Origin: Flavobacterium sp. ALD4
Lineage (GTDB): Bacteria; Bacteroidota; Bacteroidia; Flavobacteriales; Flavobacteriaceae
Reading direction: 5' to 3'
DNA: 64,000 nt
NCBI RefSeq assembly: GCF_002836475.1
Contig: NZ_PJBJ01000030.1
Span: forward strand, 1,054,001-1,118,000
The notes below the pieces were generated by a model, which had not been told where the DNA came from, searched no databases, and worked only from the letters and a program-made list of their open reading frames with translations. Positions 28,215-36,193 of the stretch are shown here, one piece after another (positions within the stretch are counted from its first letter, which is position 1; every line of letters starts with the position of its first letter). The position numbers were made by a program, and so were the translations under genes.

Positions 28215-28889
28215 TTATTTTCCATTAAATGCAGTCATGGTATTTTCTAATCCAGCAGTCCCGAAAGAGGTTATTATTTCGGATGCCAGTGCTAGTCGTT
28301 CTGGAAGTGCAGTTTTTTCAGCATCATCCCAATCTCCAAGAACGTAATCGATTTGCTTTCCTTTTTTAAACTCATCGCTAATTCCAAAACGGAACCGGGT
28401 ATATTGGTTGGTGTTCAGGATTAAGTTGATGTTTTTTAATCCATTGTGGCCGCCATCACTTCCTTTTGGTTTGATGCGAATCGTTCCATAAGACAGGTTC
28501 AAATCATCGGTAATGACCAGGATGTTTTCAAGCGGAATGTTTTCTTTGTCCATCCAGTATTGGACTGCTTTCCCGCTTAAGTTCATGTAGGTATTTGGCT
28601 TTAAAAGAAAAAAAGTTCTTCCTTTAAATTTGTACTCTGCAAGAGCACCCAGTTTGACTGTCTGAAATGAAAGCTGTTCTTTTTTAGCAAAATAATCCAG
28701 TATTTTGAATCCAATGTTATGGCGTGTATTAACGTATTCAGCGCCTATGTTTCCTAGTCCTACTATTAAAAATTTATTACTCACGCTTTCTATATTGTTT
28801 TTTTGGTGTTCGTGAACCTCCGGTTTCATACAATCGGTATTGGCTTCTTTTTGTTTTGATGAAAATATATCTGATATCCATTTAAGCAT
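28215..28889 (-). CDS. pth: Peptidyl-tRNA hydrolase
   Basis: Releases peptides from peptidyl-tRNA. The core from ~39 reads FLIVGLGNIGAEYVNTRHNIGF with the catalytic His of TRHNIGF, then LKPNTYMNLSGKAVQYW and KGSDGGHNGLKNI. An N-terminal extension of ~38 residues is usual in Flavobacterium. A -7 box TACTTTTG (28894-28901) ends only five bases before the ATG at 28889. Either the mRNA is leaderless or translation begins at the in-frame Met21 (28829). Confidence 0.9.
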   Translation of the reverse strand: MLKWISDIFSSKQKEANTDCMKPEVHEHQKNNIESVSNKFLIVGLGNIGAEYVNTRHNIGFKILDYFAKKEQLSFQTVKLGALAEYKFKGRTFFLLKPNTYMNLSGKAVQYWMDKENIPLENILVITDDLNLSYGTIRIKPKGSDGGHNGLKNINLILNTNQYTRFRFGISDEFKKGKQIDYVLGDWDDAEKTALPERLALASEIITSFGTAGLENTMTAFNGK

Positions 28890-28893
28890 TGTG

Positions 28894-28924
28894 CAAAAGT
28901 AAGCTTAATTAGATAATTTGTCAA
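28894..28924 (-). promoter_or_regulatory. pth promoter
   Basis: TTG (28922-28924), a 20-nt spacer, TACTTTTG (28894-28901) on the - strand. The expected transcription start falls on the annotated ATG. Confidence 0.6.
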
Positions 28925-29163
28925 TGAGATATTTAGATAATTTGATGGAGGAGGCTGAAGGAGTTATCCGAGGATAATAAAGCGTTGTAAAACAGATCTC
29001 ATAGCAGTGAAAATCTTTTTCCCCCTGTCTTTGGTAGACAAAAATATTGAACCGTCCCGAAGTTCCGTTAGTGGAGCAACTGATGTGGATGAAGAGGTGA
29101 TTGTGTTCCTAATAATTAAGAGCCTGAAATAATCGTGAAAGCTTTCGGGACACATTAAATAAA
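28925..29163. other. Intergenic insertion between rplY and pth, no gene supported
   Basis: Relatives usually have rplY and pth close together. Here ~320 nt intervene, holding the rplY terminator and about 240 nt of sequence. A 63-codon - strand frame (28964-29155) has no start context and no recognised homology. It may be a remnant of an insertion. Confidence 0.35.
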
Positions 29164-29193
29164 AAAAGCACCAGTTTTACAACTGATGCTTTT
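29164..29193 (-). terminator. rplY terminator
   Basis: AAAGCACCAGTT / AACTGATGCTTT stem with one mismatch and a 4-nt loop. On the - strand a run of U follows. Confidence 0.7.
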
Positions 29194-29212
29194 AAATTTG
29201 AGTGAAAAAATA

Positions 29213-29827
29213 TTATTTTTTCTTTCCTTTTGCAGGAGCTCCTTTTGCTGCTTTCGCTGCTTCTTGTGCTGCTTTCATAGCTGCACGAGAGATTCTTACT
29301 TGAGCAACAACTGTGTTGTCTTGGTGAATCAATTTGTATTTGTCAGAAACAAGTTTCGTAACGTACAATTTGTTCCCCATCATAAGTGGAGTAATATCAG
29401 CTTCAATAAAATCCGGAAGATCTTGTGGTAAAGCTTTTACTTTAAGTTTACGAGTATTCAAACGTAAAACACCACCTGCAAGAACACCTTGAGATGTACC
29501 TACCACTTTTACTGGAACTTCCATAGTGATTTCTTTGTCATCAAATAATTGAAAGAAGTCAATATGTAAAATTTTGTCTGACACAGGGTGAACCTGAATG
29601 TCTTTTAGAATAGCATTGAATGATTTTCCTTCTCCAAGGTCGATCACAACTGTGTGAGCGTTTGGAGTGTAAACCAAGCTTTTGAATGCTTTTTCTTCTG
29701 CTGAAAAATGTACTGGCTGATCTCCTCCGTATAACACGCAAGGAACCTCTCCAGCATTACGTAAGGCTTTAGTTGCTACTTTGCCTACGCTTTCTCTTTC
29801 TGATCCTTTAATTGTAATCGATTTCAT
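29213..29827 (-). CDS. rplY: 50S ribosomal protein L25 (CTC family)
   Basis: 204 residues: an N-terminal L25 domain ([35 protein letters not shown]) that binds 5S rRNA, a C-terminal TL5/CTC beta domain ([16 protein letters not shown]), and a low-complexity Ala/Lys tail. Co-directional with prs, 29 nt downstream of it, probably one transcript, as in other Flavobacteria. Confidence 0.95.
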   Translation of the reverse strand: MKSITIKGSERESVGKVATKALRNAGEVPCVLYGGDQPVHFSAEEKAFKSLVYTPNAHTVVIDLGEGKSFNAILKDIQVHPVSDKILHIDFFQLFDDKEITMEVPVKVVGTSQGVLAGGVLRLNTRKLKVKALPQDLPDFIEADITPLMMGNKLYVTKLVSDKYKLIHQDNTVVAQVRISRAAMKAAQEAAKAAKGAPAKGKKK

Positions 29828-29856
29828 TGTAAAAAAAATATAGTTATTAAATAATA

Positions 29857-30798
29857 TTACATTATAAACTTCCCACTAATGGAATTGTTGTGATGCACCA
29901 TGTGCATAACATCGGCAAAGAGAGGTGCACAACTCAACACTCTTATCTTATTTGATTCTTTCTTTAAAGGAATAGAATCGGTAACTATTAATTCTAATAA
30001 TTTAGAATTCTCTATTTTTTCGTAGGCGTCTCCTGATAAGATGGCGTGAGTACAAATTGCTCTTACGCTCAATGCTCCTTTTTCCATCATCAAATCAGCG
30101 GCTTTCGCCAAAGTCCCTCCGGTGTCAATCATGTCATCTACCAAGATTACATTTTTACCTTTAACTTCACCAATCAATTCCATTTTGTCGATAATGTTGG
30201 CCTCTTTTCTTTGTTTGTAACAGATAACTACGTCTGACCCTAAAAATTTAGAATAGGCATACGCTCTTTTTGAACCTCCCATATCTGGAGAGGCAATCGT
30301 TAAATTGTCCAGTCCTAAACTTGTCACGTAAGGTAAAAAGATAGTTGAAGCAAAAAGATGATCAACCGGTTTTTCAAAAAATCCTTGAATTTGATCTGCA
30401 TGCAGATCCATTGTCATTACTCTAGTCGCTCCGGCAGTTTCTAACAGTTTTGCGGTTAGTTTTGCTCCTATCGGAACTCTTGGCTTGTCTTTTCTATCTT
30501 GTCTCGCCCAACCGAAGTAAGGTATTACTGCTGTAATATGTCTTGCTGATGCGCGTTTTGCCGCGTCAATCATAAGTAGCAATTCCATCAGATTGTCTGA
30601 ATTTGGAAAAGTGGAACAAACGATAAATACGCGTAAACCTCTGATAGACTCTTCGTAAGAAGGTTGAAACTCTCCGTCACTGTATTTAGCCATGGTAACT
30701 CTACCTAATGGAATTCCGTATTGCTTTGAAATTTTTTCAGCCAGATAGACACTTTGTGAACAAGCAAAAATTTTAGCTTCTGGTTCTAGGTGTGACAT
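29857..30798 (-). CDS. prs: Ribose-phosphate pyrophosphokinase
   Basis: Makes PRPP from ribose 5-phosphate and ATP. 313 residues, full length. Family motifs: [61 protein letters not shown], and the PRPP loop [20 protein letters not shown]. First gene of the prs-rplY unit. Confidence 0.97.
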   Translation of the reverse strand: MSHLEPEAKIFACSQSVYLAEKISKQYGIPLGRVTMAKYSDGEFQPSYEESIRGLRVFIVCSTFPNSDNLMELLLMIDAAKRASARHITAVIPYFGWARQDRKDKPRVPIGAKLTAKLLETAGATRVMTMDLHADQIQGFFEKPVDHLFASTIFLPYVTSLGLDNLTIASPDMGGSKRAYAYSKFLGSDVVICYKQRKEANIIDKMELIGEVKGKNVILVDDMIDTGGTLAKAADLMMEKGALSVRAICTHAILSGDAYEKIENSKLLELIVTDSIPLKKESNKIRVLSCAPLFADVMHMVHHNNSISGKFIM

Positions 30799-30847
30799 TT
30801 AATTTGTTGTTTTGTAGTTAGTTAGTGTGTACCGTTTTATGGAGGTG

Positions 30848-30855
30848 CAAATTTA
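30848..30855 (-). promoter_or_regulatory. prs -7 box
   Basis: TAAATTTG on the - strand, 50 nt upstream of the prs ATG; no good -33 box at the usual spacing. Confidence 0.4.
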
Positions 30856-30921
30856 TAAAATTTATTCAACTCTGAAAGGAAAATTTTAAGTATTTTTAGT
30901 AGAATTTTTAATATTATTTTT

Positions 30922-30929
30922 TACATTTG
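30922..30929 (+). promoter_or_regulatory. tRNA-Leu -7 box
   Basis: TACATTTG fits TAnnTTTG, preceded by a T-rich -33 region near 30895. Transcription would start about 80 nt before the mature tRNA. Confidence 0.5.
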
Positions 30930-31017
30930 CACCGTGTTAAAGGAATCGATGGTTGATTTTATTACAATCTCATCTTTTATTGCGTTGAAATAACTGTCGT
31001 TATTTCATGTCTGCTAA

Positions 31018-31097
31018 GCCCGGATGGCGGAATTGGTAGACGCGCTGGTCTCAAACACCTGTGGGAAACCGTGCCGGTTCGACTCCGGCTCCGGGTA
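31018..31097 (+). tRNA. tRNA-Leu (CAA)
   Basis: Acceptor stem GCCCGGA/TCCGGGT, D-arm GGCGGAATTGGTAGACGC, anticodon loop CTCAAAC giving CAA, long class II variable arm (TGTGGGAAACCGT) and T-arm GCCGGTTCGACTCCGGC. CCA is not encoded. A hairpin terminator follows immediately. An integrase relic lies ~350 nt downstream. Confidence 0.95.
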
Positions 31098-31100
31098 CTT

Positions 31101-31146
31101 AAAAAGTCTGTAATTGCTTGTTTATCAAGTATTACAGGCTTTTTTT
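31101..31146 (+). terminator. tRNA-Leu terminator
   Basis: AAAAGTCTGTAAT ... ATTACAGGCTTTT stem with an internal TGCTTG/CAAGTA extension, followed by T7. Confidence 0.75.
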
Positions 31147-31439
31147 AATTGTAGTTGCCAAACCTTTGCCAAACCTTTTGATATTTTCGTTTTTTAATAA
31201 ATTTTAATTCTATTCAAAACAGGAGATACTTCTTTTTTGTCCTTTTTATTTTTGTAATTGCAGGTAACTCGCATATATGTTTGACAAAACCACACAAAGT
31301 CATCTTTTTTTAGTTAAATATGTGAGATAAGCATCACGCAATGGCGTATTTATTGAATATAAAATAATTTCAAATGTATAATAAAAAACTCATAAATTAT
31401 CGAACAGATTTTATATTTTTCACAGGCTTTTGTACTTAC

Positions 31440-31570
31440 AAGACTCTATATTTCAGTGGTTTTGCCGCTATTGCCCTAATAATTCCTGCATATCGTGAAG
31501 TAGTTCCGGTGTCTAATAGGTTTTTAGCGTAGCTATGTCTGAGTCAATTGAAGGTGTTGGGTTTTGTTGT
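31440..31570 (-). pseudogene. Tyrosine recombinase (integrase) C-terminal relic
   Basis: On the - strand, pieces in alternating frames read TPSI, LRHSYAKNLLDTGTT, MQELLGQ and GKTTEI. In order, this is the catalytic C-terminus of phage-type integrases (LRHSxATHLLexGtd ... iQelLGHxSxkTTeiYTH). Several frameshifts and stops. Its position beside tRNA-Leu suggests an old element integrated at the tRNA 3' end. The rest of the 31147-32070 gap is AT-rich; a tandem TTTGCCAAACC repeat at ~31155-31178 is the only other pattern I see. Confidence 0.65.
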
Positions 31571-32070
31571 TTTTGTTTCATGCTCTAATTATACTTCACT
31601 TTTTATAATGTATAAGTATCTCTATCATGATCCGCAAAATATTGACCTAGTCTATATTGTTTTTCTATGATTATATCATTGATGAATGTCTTTGACTTCA
31701 ATGCAACGCGTTTGCGATGTGTCTCCATACCTTCTACAGGAGAACATAAGGTTGTAGATCAATATCCGTAATACAGTAATGGAAATTGGTTTATATTTTC
31801 TGAGGTATAACTTTTTAAACTCCCTAAAAAACATCATTTTCAACAAAAATAAATGTTTTGTTTTGAGTGTATTTATGTCACTTTTTGCACAAAAAAACGC
31901 CATGGAATATTATTGCATTAAGTATAACAATTAAAACATTTTAGGATCTGAGCTTACACCCTCATTACATACAGGGCCAAAAAGTAATCTTATTTAGTAA
32001 CCTTCTGTGATGACTAAGTTAGCATGTCCAATCAAAATATGTTAGTATGCAATATAGTATTGGGTAGTAT

Positions 32071-32943
32071 CTATTTTAAATAGGAACGCAATTCTTGACG
32101 GTATTGTGATGCACTTTTACCTGTAAACTCCTTAAAGGATTTATTGAAATGGCCGAAGTTGTTAAAGCCACTTTCACAGCAGACGTCAGATATGCTGATG
32201 GGCTTTTCAGCTAATAATTTTGATGCATGAACCAATCGATAATCATTTAAGAATTTAGTAAAGGTTCTATTGGTTATCTTCTTAAAATAACGGCAAAATG
32301 ATGGGACAGTCATGGAGACAAGCTCCGAAATTACTTCCAGGCTAATATTATTCTGAAAATTATCTTTTACATAATTGTAGACAACATTCATTCGGTCGTT
32401 ATCTTGCATTTGCATTTCGAATGAAAAGCCTTCGGCATTCAAAATCACACTATCTGTAGATAATTCCAACTCGTTTAAGATGGATAGAATATTCAACAGT
32501 CGCTCTAGTTGCGTTTGTTCATCAAGTGCCTCTATTTTTTCGCCAAGTATTTTTTTGGTTTTGCCAGTAAAGGAGATGCCTTGTTTGGCTTGGCGGAATA
32601 AGTTTCTAATATTTGTCATTTCAGAAATTTCAAAAAAAGCATTTCCAAGAAAGTCAGGCTTCATTTGTATCACTGTTTCTTTTTTATTTCCCGTCTCTTG
32701 ATCTGTAAACCCACAGTGAGGGAGATTACTACCTATTAGTATTAAATCACCATCGTTATAATAAGAGACGTGATTGCCTACTTGTCGCTTACCTGAGCCT
32801 CCATTAATGTAGACCAATTCAATTTCTGGGTGGTAATGCCAGTGGCCGGCGTGGATATTTGTATTTTCTTCGTGTTTACTGATAGAAAATGAACTACCAA
32901 AAGAAGGAATTATGATTTCTAAGTTAGGGAGTATAGGTCTCAT
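32071..32943 (-). CDS. AraC-family transcriptional regulator with cupin sensor domain
   Basis: 290 residues. An N-terminal cupin-like domain (HAGHWHYHPEIELVYINGGSGKRQVG, YYNDGDLILIGSNLPHCG) is followed by a two-helix-turn-helix AraC domain at ~190-288 (ISLEVISELVSMTVPSFCRYFKKITNRTFTKFLNDYR; ISISDVCCESGFNNFGHFNKSFKEFTGKSASQYR). Such regulators often control sugar utilisation. A Gfo/Idh/MocA-type pseudogene lies nearby, but no intact catabolic target is adjacent. A TAAATTTG -7 box is at 32967-32974. Confidence 0.85.
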   Translation of the reverse strand: MRPILPNLEIIIPSFGSSFSISKHEENTNIHAGHWHYHPEIELVYINGGSGKRQVGNHVSYYNDGDLILIGSNLPHCGFTDQETGNKKETVIQMKPDFLGNAFFEISEMTNIRNLFRQAKQGISFTGKTKKILGEKIEALDEQTQLERLLNILSILNELELSTDSVILNAEGFSFEMQMQDNDRMNVVYNYVKDNFQNNISLEVISELVSMTVPSFCRYFKKITNRTFTKFLNDYRLVHASKLLAEKPISISDVCCESGFNNFGHFNKSFKEFTGKSASQYRQELRSYLK

Positions 32944-32966
32944 ATTCTACTTTTATCGGATTTATG

Positions 32967-32974
32967 CAAATTTA
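32967..32974 (-). promoter_or_regulatory. -7 box of the AraC regulator gene
   Basis: TAAATTTG on the - strand, 24 nt upstream of the ATG. Confidence 0.45.
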
Positions 32975-33082
32975 CACAATATTGCGAAATTGTTGAGTTT
33001 TTTAACCTTTATCGATTTCGTTAAAGGTAAAATAGCATAGAATTGTGAAAACTCTGCATTATATTCAACGGAATGATTGACT

Positions 33083-33090
33083 TAAATTTG
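33083..33090 (+). promoter_or_regulatory. -7 box of the 197-residue secreted protein gene
   Basis: TAAATTTG, with transcription expected from about 33097 and the ATG at 33129. Confidence 0.5.
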
Positions 33091-33128
33091 TAAAGGTTAA
33101 AAGGAATACAAATTTAAAAATTACAATT

Positions 33129-33722
33129 ATGAAAAAGGTTTTAAAATTTAGTTCAGTAGTAGCGGCTTTATTGACTGTTTTGAATGTAAGTGCATTAGGA
33201 AATGACTTTTCTCTAGTTGTAAAAAAAGGACAAGGAAAGAAAGTGACTTTTGTTCTTAATGAGGTAAATAAAGTAGAATTATCAATTTTTGATTTAGATA
33301 ATAAATTGATACATTCAGAAAATATAAATTCCAAAGAAAGTGTCAATAGAACTTATGATCTAAATGCTTTACCTGAAGGAACTTATTTTCTTGTCGCAGA
33401 ATCTGACACAAAAATTTCGAAATATGAAATTTCTGTGATAGGGAAAACGGCTATTCTTACTTCAAATGCAGTTAAAGAGACATATAAACCAATGTTAGTG
33501 AACAAAAATGGATTAGTTTCTGTAAGTATTTTTAATGTTTATCAAAATCCAGTGACTATTAAAGTTTATAATGCTGCTGATGAGTTAGTATACAGTAGTC
33601 CACTGATAGAAGAGCAATACATTTCTAAATATTTCGATATTAAAAACTTAGATAATGAAGAATATACGTTCATCATGAGTTATGCGGATAAGGTTTTTGT
33701 TAAAAAGATTAGCGCTAAGTAA
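33129..33722 (+). CDS. Small exported protein with two beta-sandwich repeats
   Basis: 197 residues; signal peptide MKKVLKFSSVVAALLTVLNVSA|LGN. The mature part holds two similar ~85-residue units (FSLVVKKGQGKKVTFVLNEVNKVELSIFDLDNKLIHSENI / YKPMLVNKNGLVSVSIFNVYQNPVTIKVYNAADELVYSS), each resembling the Por-secretion/T9SS-tail fold but without the conserved sorting motif. It is probably periplasmic. Monocistronic with its own promoter and a strong terminator. Role unknown. Confidence 0.7.
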   Translation: MKKVLKFSSVVAALLTVLNVSALGNDFSLVVKKGQGKKVTFVLNEVNKVELSIFDLDNKLIHSENINSKESVNRTYDLNALPEGTYFLVAESDTKISKYEISVIGKTAILTSNAVKETYKPMLVNKNGLVSVSIFNVYQNPVTIKVYNAADELVYSSPLIEEQYISKYFDIKNLDNEEYTFIMSYADKVFVKKISAK

Positions 33723-33745
33723 TTAGTGAGTTAATAATATGTAGT

Positions 33746-33776
33746 AAGAAACAGCTCTATTTTAGAGCTGTTTCTT
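33746..33776 (+). terminator. Strong hairpin terminator
   Basis: AAGAAACAGCTCTA / TAGAGCTGTTTCTT, a perfect 14-bp stem with a 3-nt loop, followed by T-rich sequence. Confidence 0.9.
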
Positions 33777-33809
33777 TTTATAATATATTCTCAATAATTT
33801 TGTCCAAAA

Positions 33810-34766
33810 CTAGCTTGTATGAGTTGCCGTATTTCCATCAGAAGGGTTTATACTGTTAGAGGTTAAGCGTTCGTACATCTTTTACACATGGTATAATTGA
33901 ATATTTTCTGGGTGTACTATAATAAGAGTAGTTTCACTTTCATCTTTTGTTCGCTGTAGCAGTATATTATCGAATACAGAAAAATTATTTTTCCTTTACT
34001 ATCGTATATTTCAACGATATCTTCTCTAATAAAAGAACCAAAGTTCCAACTCGCAGAACCGCTAATTCCTGATTCATGAAGCCAACTTGCCGATACGGCA
34101 TCTTCGGCAGAATATAGCCCTTGTTGTTTCAGAATCAGTCCTGAAGCTTCTTTTATGTTTCTTAAAAGGAGTACTAATAAGTCTAATCCGTGAATAGCTA
34201 GATCATCAAAACAGCCAGCGGTAGCTACCTTTGAAGTGGTACGCCAGTTATAAACCTGTGATAGATCTTATTCAGAGACTGGTTTGCTTAGATGACAGTT
34301 GATATGTCTGACTTCTCCAATGCTGTATGTGTCTAGCTTGTTTTTTATTCGGATAAATCGAGGTAAAGTCCTTCTCTAATAAGCTACAAATGATAGAACG
34401 TTGTTATTTTGATAGGCTTAGTATATAGTGTTATTGTCTTTATAGTTTTCAGATAAGGGTTTTCGACGCAGCATATTTTGCCTGCTTCGGCAACCTTTAG
34501 ATTGTAAAATTTGTACGAGTCAGGGGGCATCGCAATATATGGCATCTATATCTGGATCATTGATTAGTGCATCGGCATTAGTATAGTATTTACTAATGTC
34601 GTTTCTATTTGCATAATCTTGCGCTTTTTTCCCTTCTCTTTTCCATTACGGCATTTATCTCGAATCACCGTATTTTTGATAAGCGGGGCTGCTTTTTTTC
34701 GGTGACATTACTACAGACTAATATTCCCCGCCGTACAAAAGTTGTTTTCTTAAGTACAGCAAACAT
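33810..34766 (-). pseudogene. Gfo/Idh/MocA-family oxidoreductase, disrupted
   Basis: Reading the - strand from ATG 34766, pieces in changing frames match sugar dehydrogenases of the family: RGILVCSNVTE, KSSPAYQKYG, KAQDYANRNDISKYYTNADALINDPDIDAIY, PPDSYKFYNLKVAEAGKICCVENPY, AIHGLDLLVLLLRNIKEASGL, and SWNFGSFIREDIVEIYDSKGKIIFSV. The end is PENIQLYHV. There are many frameshifts and stops. The normal protein would be ~320 residues and use NAD(P) on a sugar or inositol. Confidence 0.85.
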
Positions 34767-34777
34767 TTTGTTTTTTT

Positions 34778-35494
34778 TTAGTTGCACCCGTCTACACCAC
34801 AGCTATCTTCATTTGGTGAATTTAGGATCGTAATTTTGGATTCAAAATCGCCTTCTTCCCATACTTTCTCTAATGTTTTCACAAAGGTTTCCACGTGTTG
34901 AGCTCCAGAAACAGCATATTTATTGTCGAAAACGAAGAAAGGAACGCCTTGAACTCCTACTTTCTGCGCCATTTCGATGTCTTGTTTCACGGCTGCTCCG
35001 TAAGCGCTTGAATGTAGTACCGTTTCAATTTCATCTTTCTCTAGCCCAGCTTTAATCCCCAGTTCGCTTAAGGTATCTAAATCGTTGATGTTTTCACCTT
35101 CGGTCAGGTAGGCTTTAAACAATAGTTCTTCCAACTCGTCTGATAGGTTGTGTTTCTTTGCCAAATGTAGCAGACGATGTGCATTAAAAGAATTCGCCAT
35201 TACCGCTTTTTCAAAATGGAAATCCAATCCTGAATTTTTAGCGTTTTCCGTCATGCTGTCCATCATTTCTTGGGCCCATTTTTTGTCTTTTTGGTATTTC
35301 GTGGCAAGGTGTTCTACCATATCGTCATCTTCCGACGCAACGAAGTTGGAGTCTAACTGGAAACTTTTCCATTCGATTTCAACGGCATCTTTGTGCTCAA
35401 ATTGTGCGAGAGCGCCTTCAATCCTTCTTTTTCCTATGTAACAATAAGGACACATGATATCGGACCAGATTTGTATTTTTAATTTATTTTCCAT
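34778..35494 (-). CDS. DsbA-family (FrnE-like) thiol oxidoreductase
   Basis: 238 residues without a signal peptide, hence cytoplasmic. The thioredoxin-fold CxxC is at ~15-18 (IWSDIMCPYCYIGKRRIE), followed by the helical insertion and the cis-Pro region QGVPFFVFDNKYAVSGAQ. A C-terminal SCGVDGCN adds two more cysteines. FrnE-like proteins act in disulfide chemistry or oxidative-stress tolerance; the substrate here is unknown. A TACATTTG promoter box with a palindrome lies upstream. Confidence 0.9.
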   Translation of the reverse strand: MENKLKIQIWSDIMCPYCYIGKRRIEGALAQFEHKDAVEIEWKSFQLDSNFVASEDDDMVEHLATKYQKDKKWAQEMMDSMTENAKNSGLDFHFEKAVMANSFNAHRLLHLAKKHNLSDELEELLFKAYLTEGENINDLDTLSELGIKAGLEKDEIETVLHSSAYGAAVKQDIEMAQKVGVQGVPFFVFDNKYAVSGAQHVETFVKTLEKVWEEGDFESKITILNSPNEDSCGVDGCN

Positions 35495-35524
35495 TGTATT
35501 TTTTATTTATTGGAGCTTCAATTG

Positions 35525-35542
35525 TTTGTATATACAAATGTA
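35525..35542 (-). promoter_or_regulatory. Promoter of the FrnE-like gene with palindrome
   Basis: -7 box TACATTTG (35535-35542, - strand) overlapped by the perfect 14-bp palindrome TTTGTATATACAAA (35525-35538), a possible repressor site. Confidence 0.45.
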
Positions 35543-35578
35543 AGGAAAGATATTCGGATTTGAATTGGGTTTGTATTT

Positions 35579-36010
35579 TTATTGGGAATTTGCAGGTCGA
35601 GTTTTATTTAAAGAGAAGGCAATTATTAGAATTATTAATGGTAAAAATAAAGAAGTAAAAAAATATTGAAAAAAATAATTTCCGTTTTCAGATTTATATT
35701 TCTCAATCAAATCTAAATATTTTTTATTTTTAAAAATTAATAAATAGTTAATCAATAAAGGCGGTAAAAAGAACAATATAAATCCAGAAAGTAAATCGTT
35801 TAAAATTTTAACAGCAAACAAATTGATTTCGATGTCATAAAAAGAAAAATTAAATATATTTCTTTGAAGAACAGCAAGTAAGAACATTAAATTCAATGCC
35901 ATTGCTATCGCCATATAAATTTGAACCATCCACTTCCAATCTTCCTTTCGCAAAGGATTTCTTCTTATTTTTAGTATAGCATTTACCCAAATTTTAAAGT
36001 ATAAACTCAT
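35579..36010 (-). CDS. Hypothetical membrane protein
   Basis: 143 residues, with hydrophobic segments at ~28-48, 65-90 and 112-132. The N-terminal region (MSLYFKIWVNAILKIRRNPLRKEDWKW) is amphipathic and basic. I recognise no family. It stands alone between the nuo operon and the FrnE-like gene. Confidence 0.6.
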   Translation of the reverse strand: MSLYFKIWVNAILKIRRNPLRKEDWKWMVQIYMAIAMALNLMFLLAVLQRNIFNFSFYDIEINLFAVKILNDLLSGFILFFLPPLLINYLLIFKNKKYLDLIEKYKSENGNYFFQYFFTSLFLPLIILIIAFSLNKTRPANSQ

Positions 36011-36138
36011 ATTAATTTTATTATTTAGATCATGGATTAACTTTGTACAGCCATAAACTTGTGCTCAGCTGCTATTTTATGTAGTATATATAGCATAAAT
36101 ATGTCAGCGCGTTAGTTTTACATAAACAGATTCAAGCA

Positions 36139-36172
36139 AAAAACCCATCAAAATTTATCTTGATGGGTTTTT
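36139..36172 (-). terminator. nuo operon terminator
   Basis: AAAAACCCATCAA / TTGATGGGTTTTT, a perfect 13-bp stem with an 8-nt loop, just beyond the nuoN stop codon on the - strand. Confidence 0.85.
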
Positions 36173-36193
36173 GTATATTATCGTGTTGAATTA

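Noticed and set aside
28964-29155. 63-codon - strand frame between rplY and pth
   Set aside because: Starts inside the region of the rplY terminator, with no promoter and no recognisable family.
31147-31180. CRISPR-like or att repeat TTTGCCAAACC
   Set aside because: Only two tandem units and no match to the tRNA 3' end. No CRISPR array or cas gene was seen anywhere in the window.
31676-31903. 75-codon - strand frame downstream of tRNA-Leu
   Set aside because: No start context, no homology I recognise, AT-rich composition. More likely chance in the eroded island.
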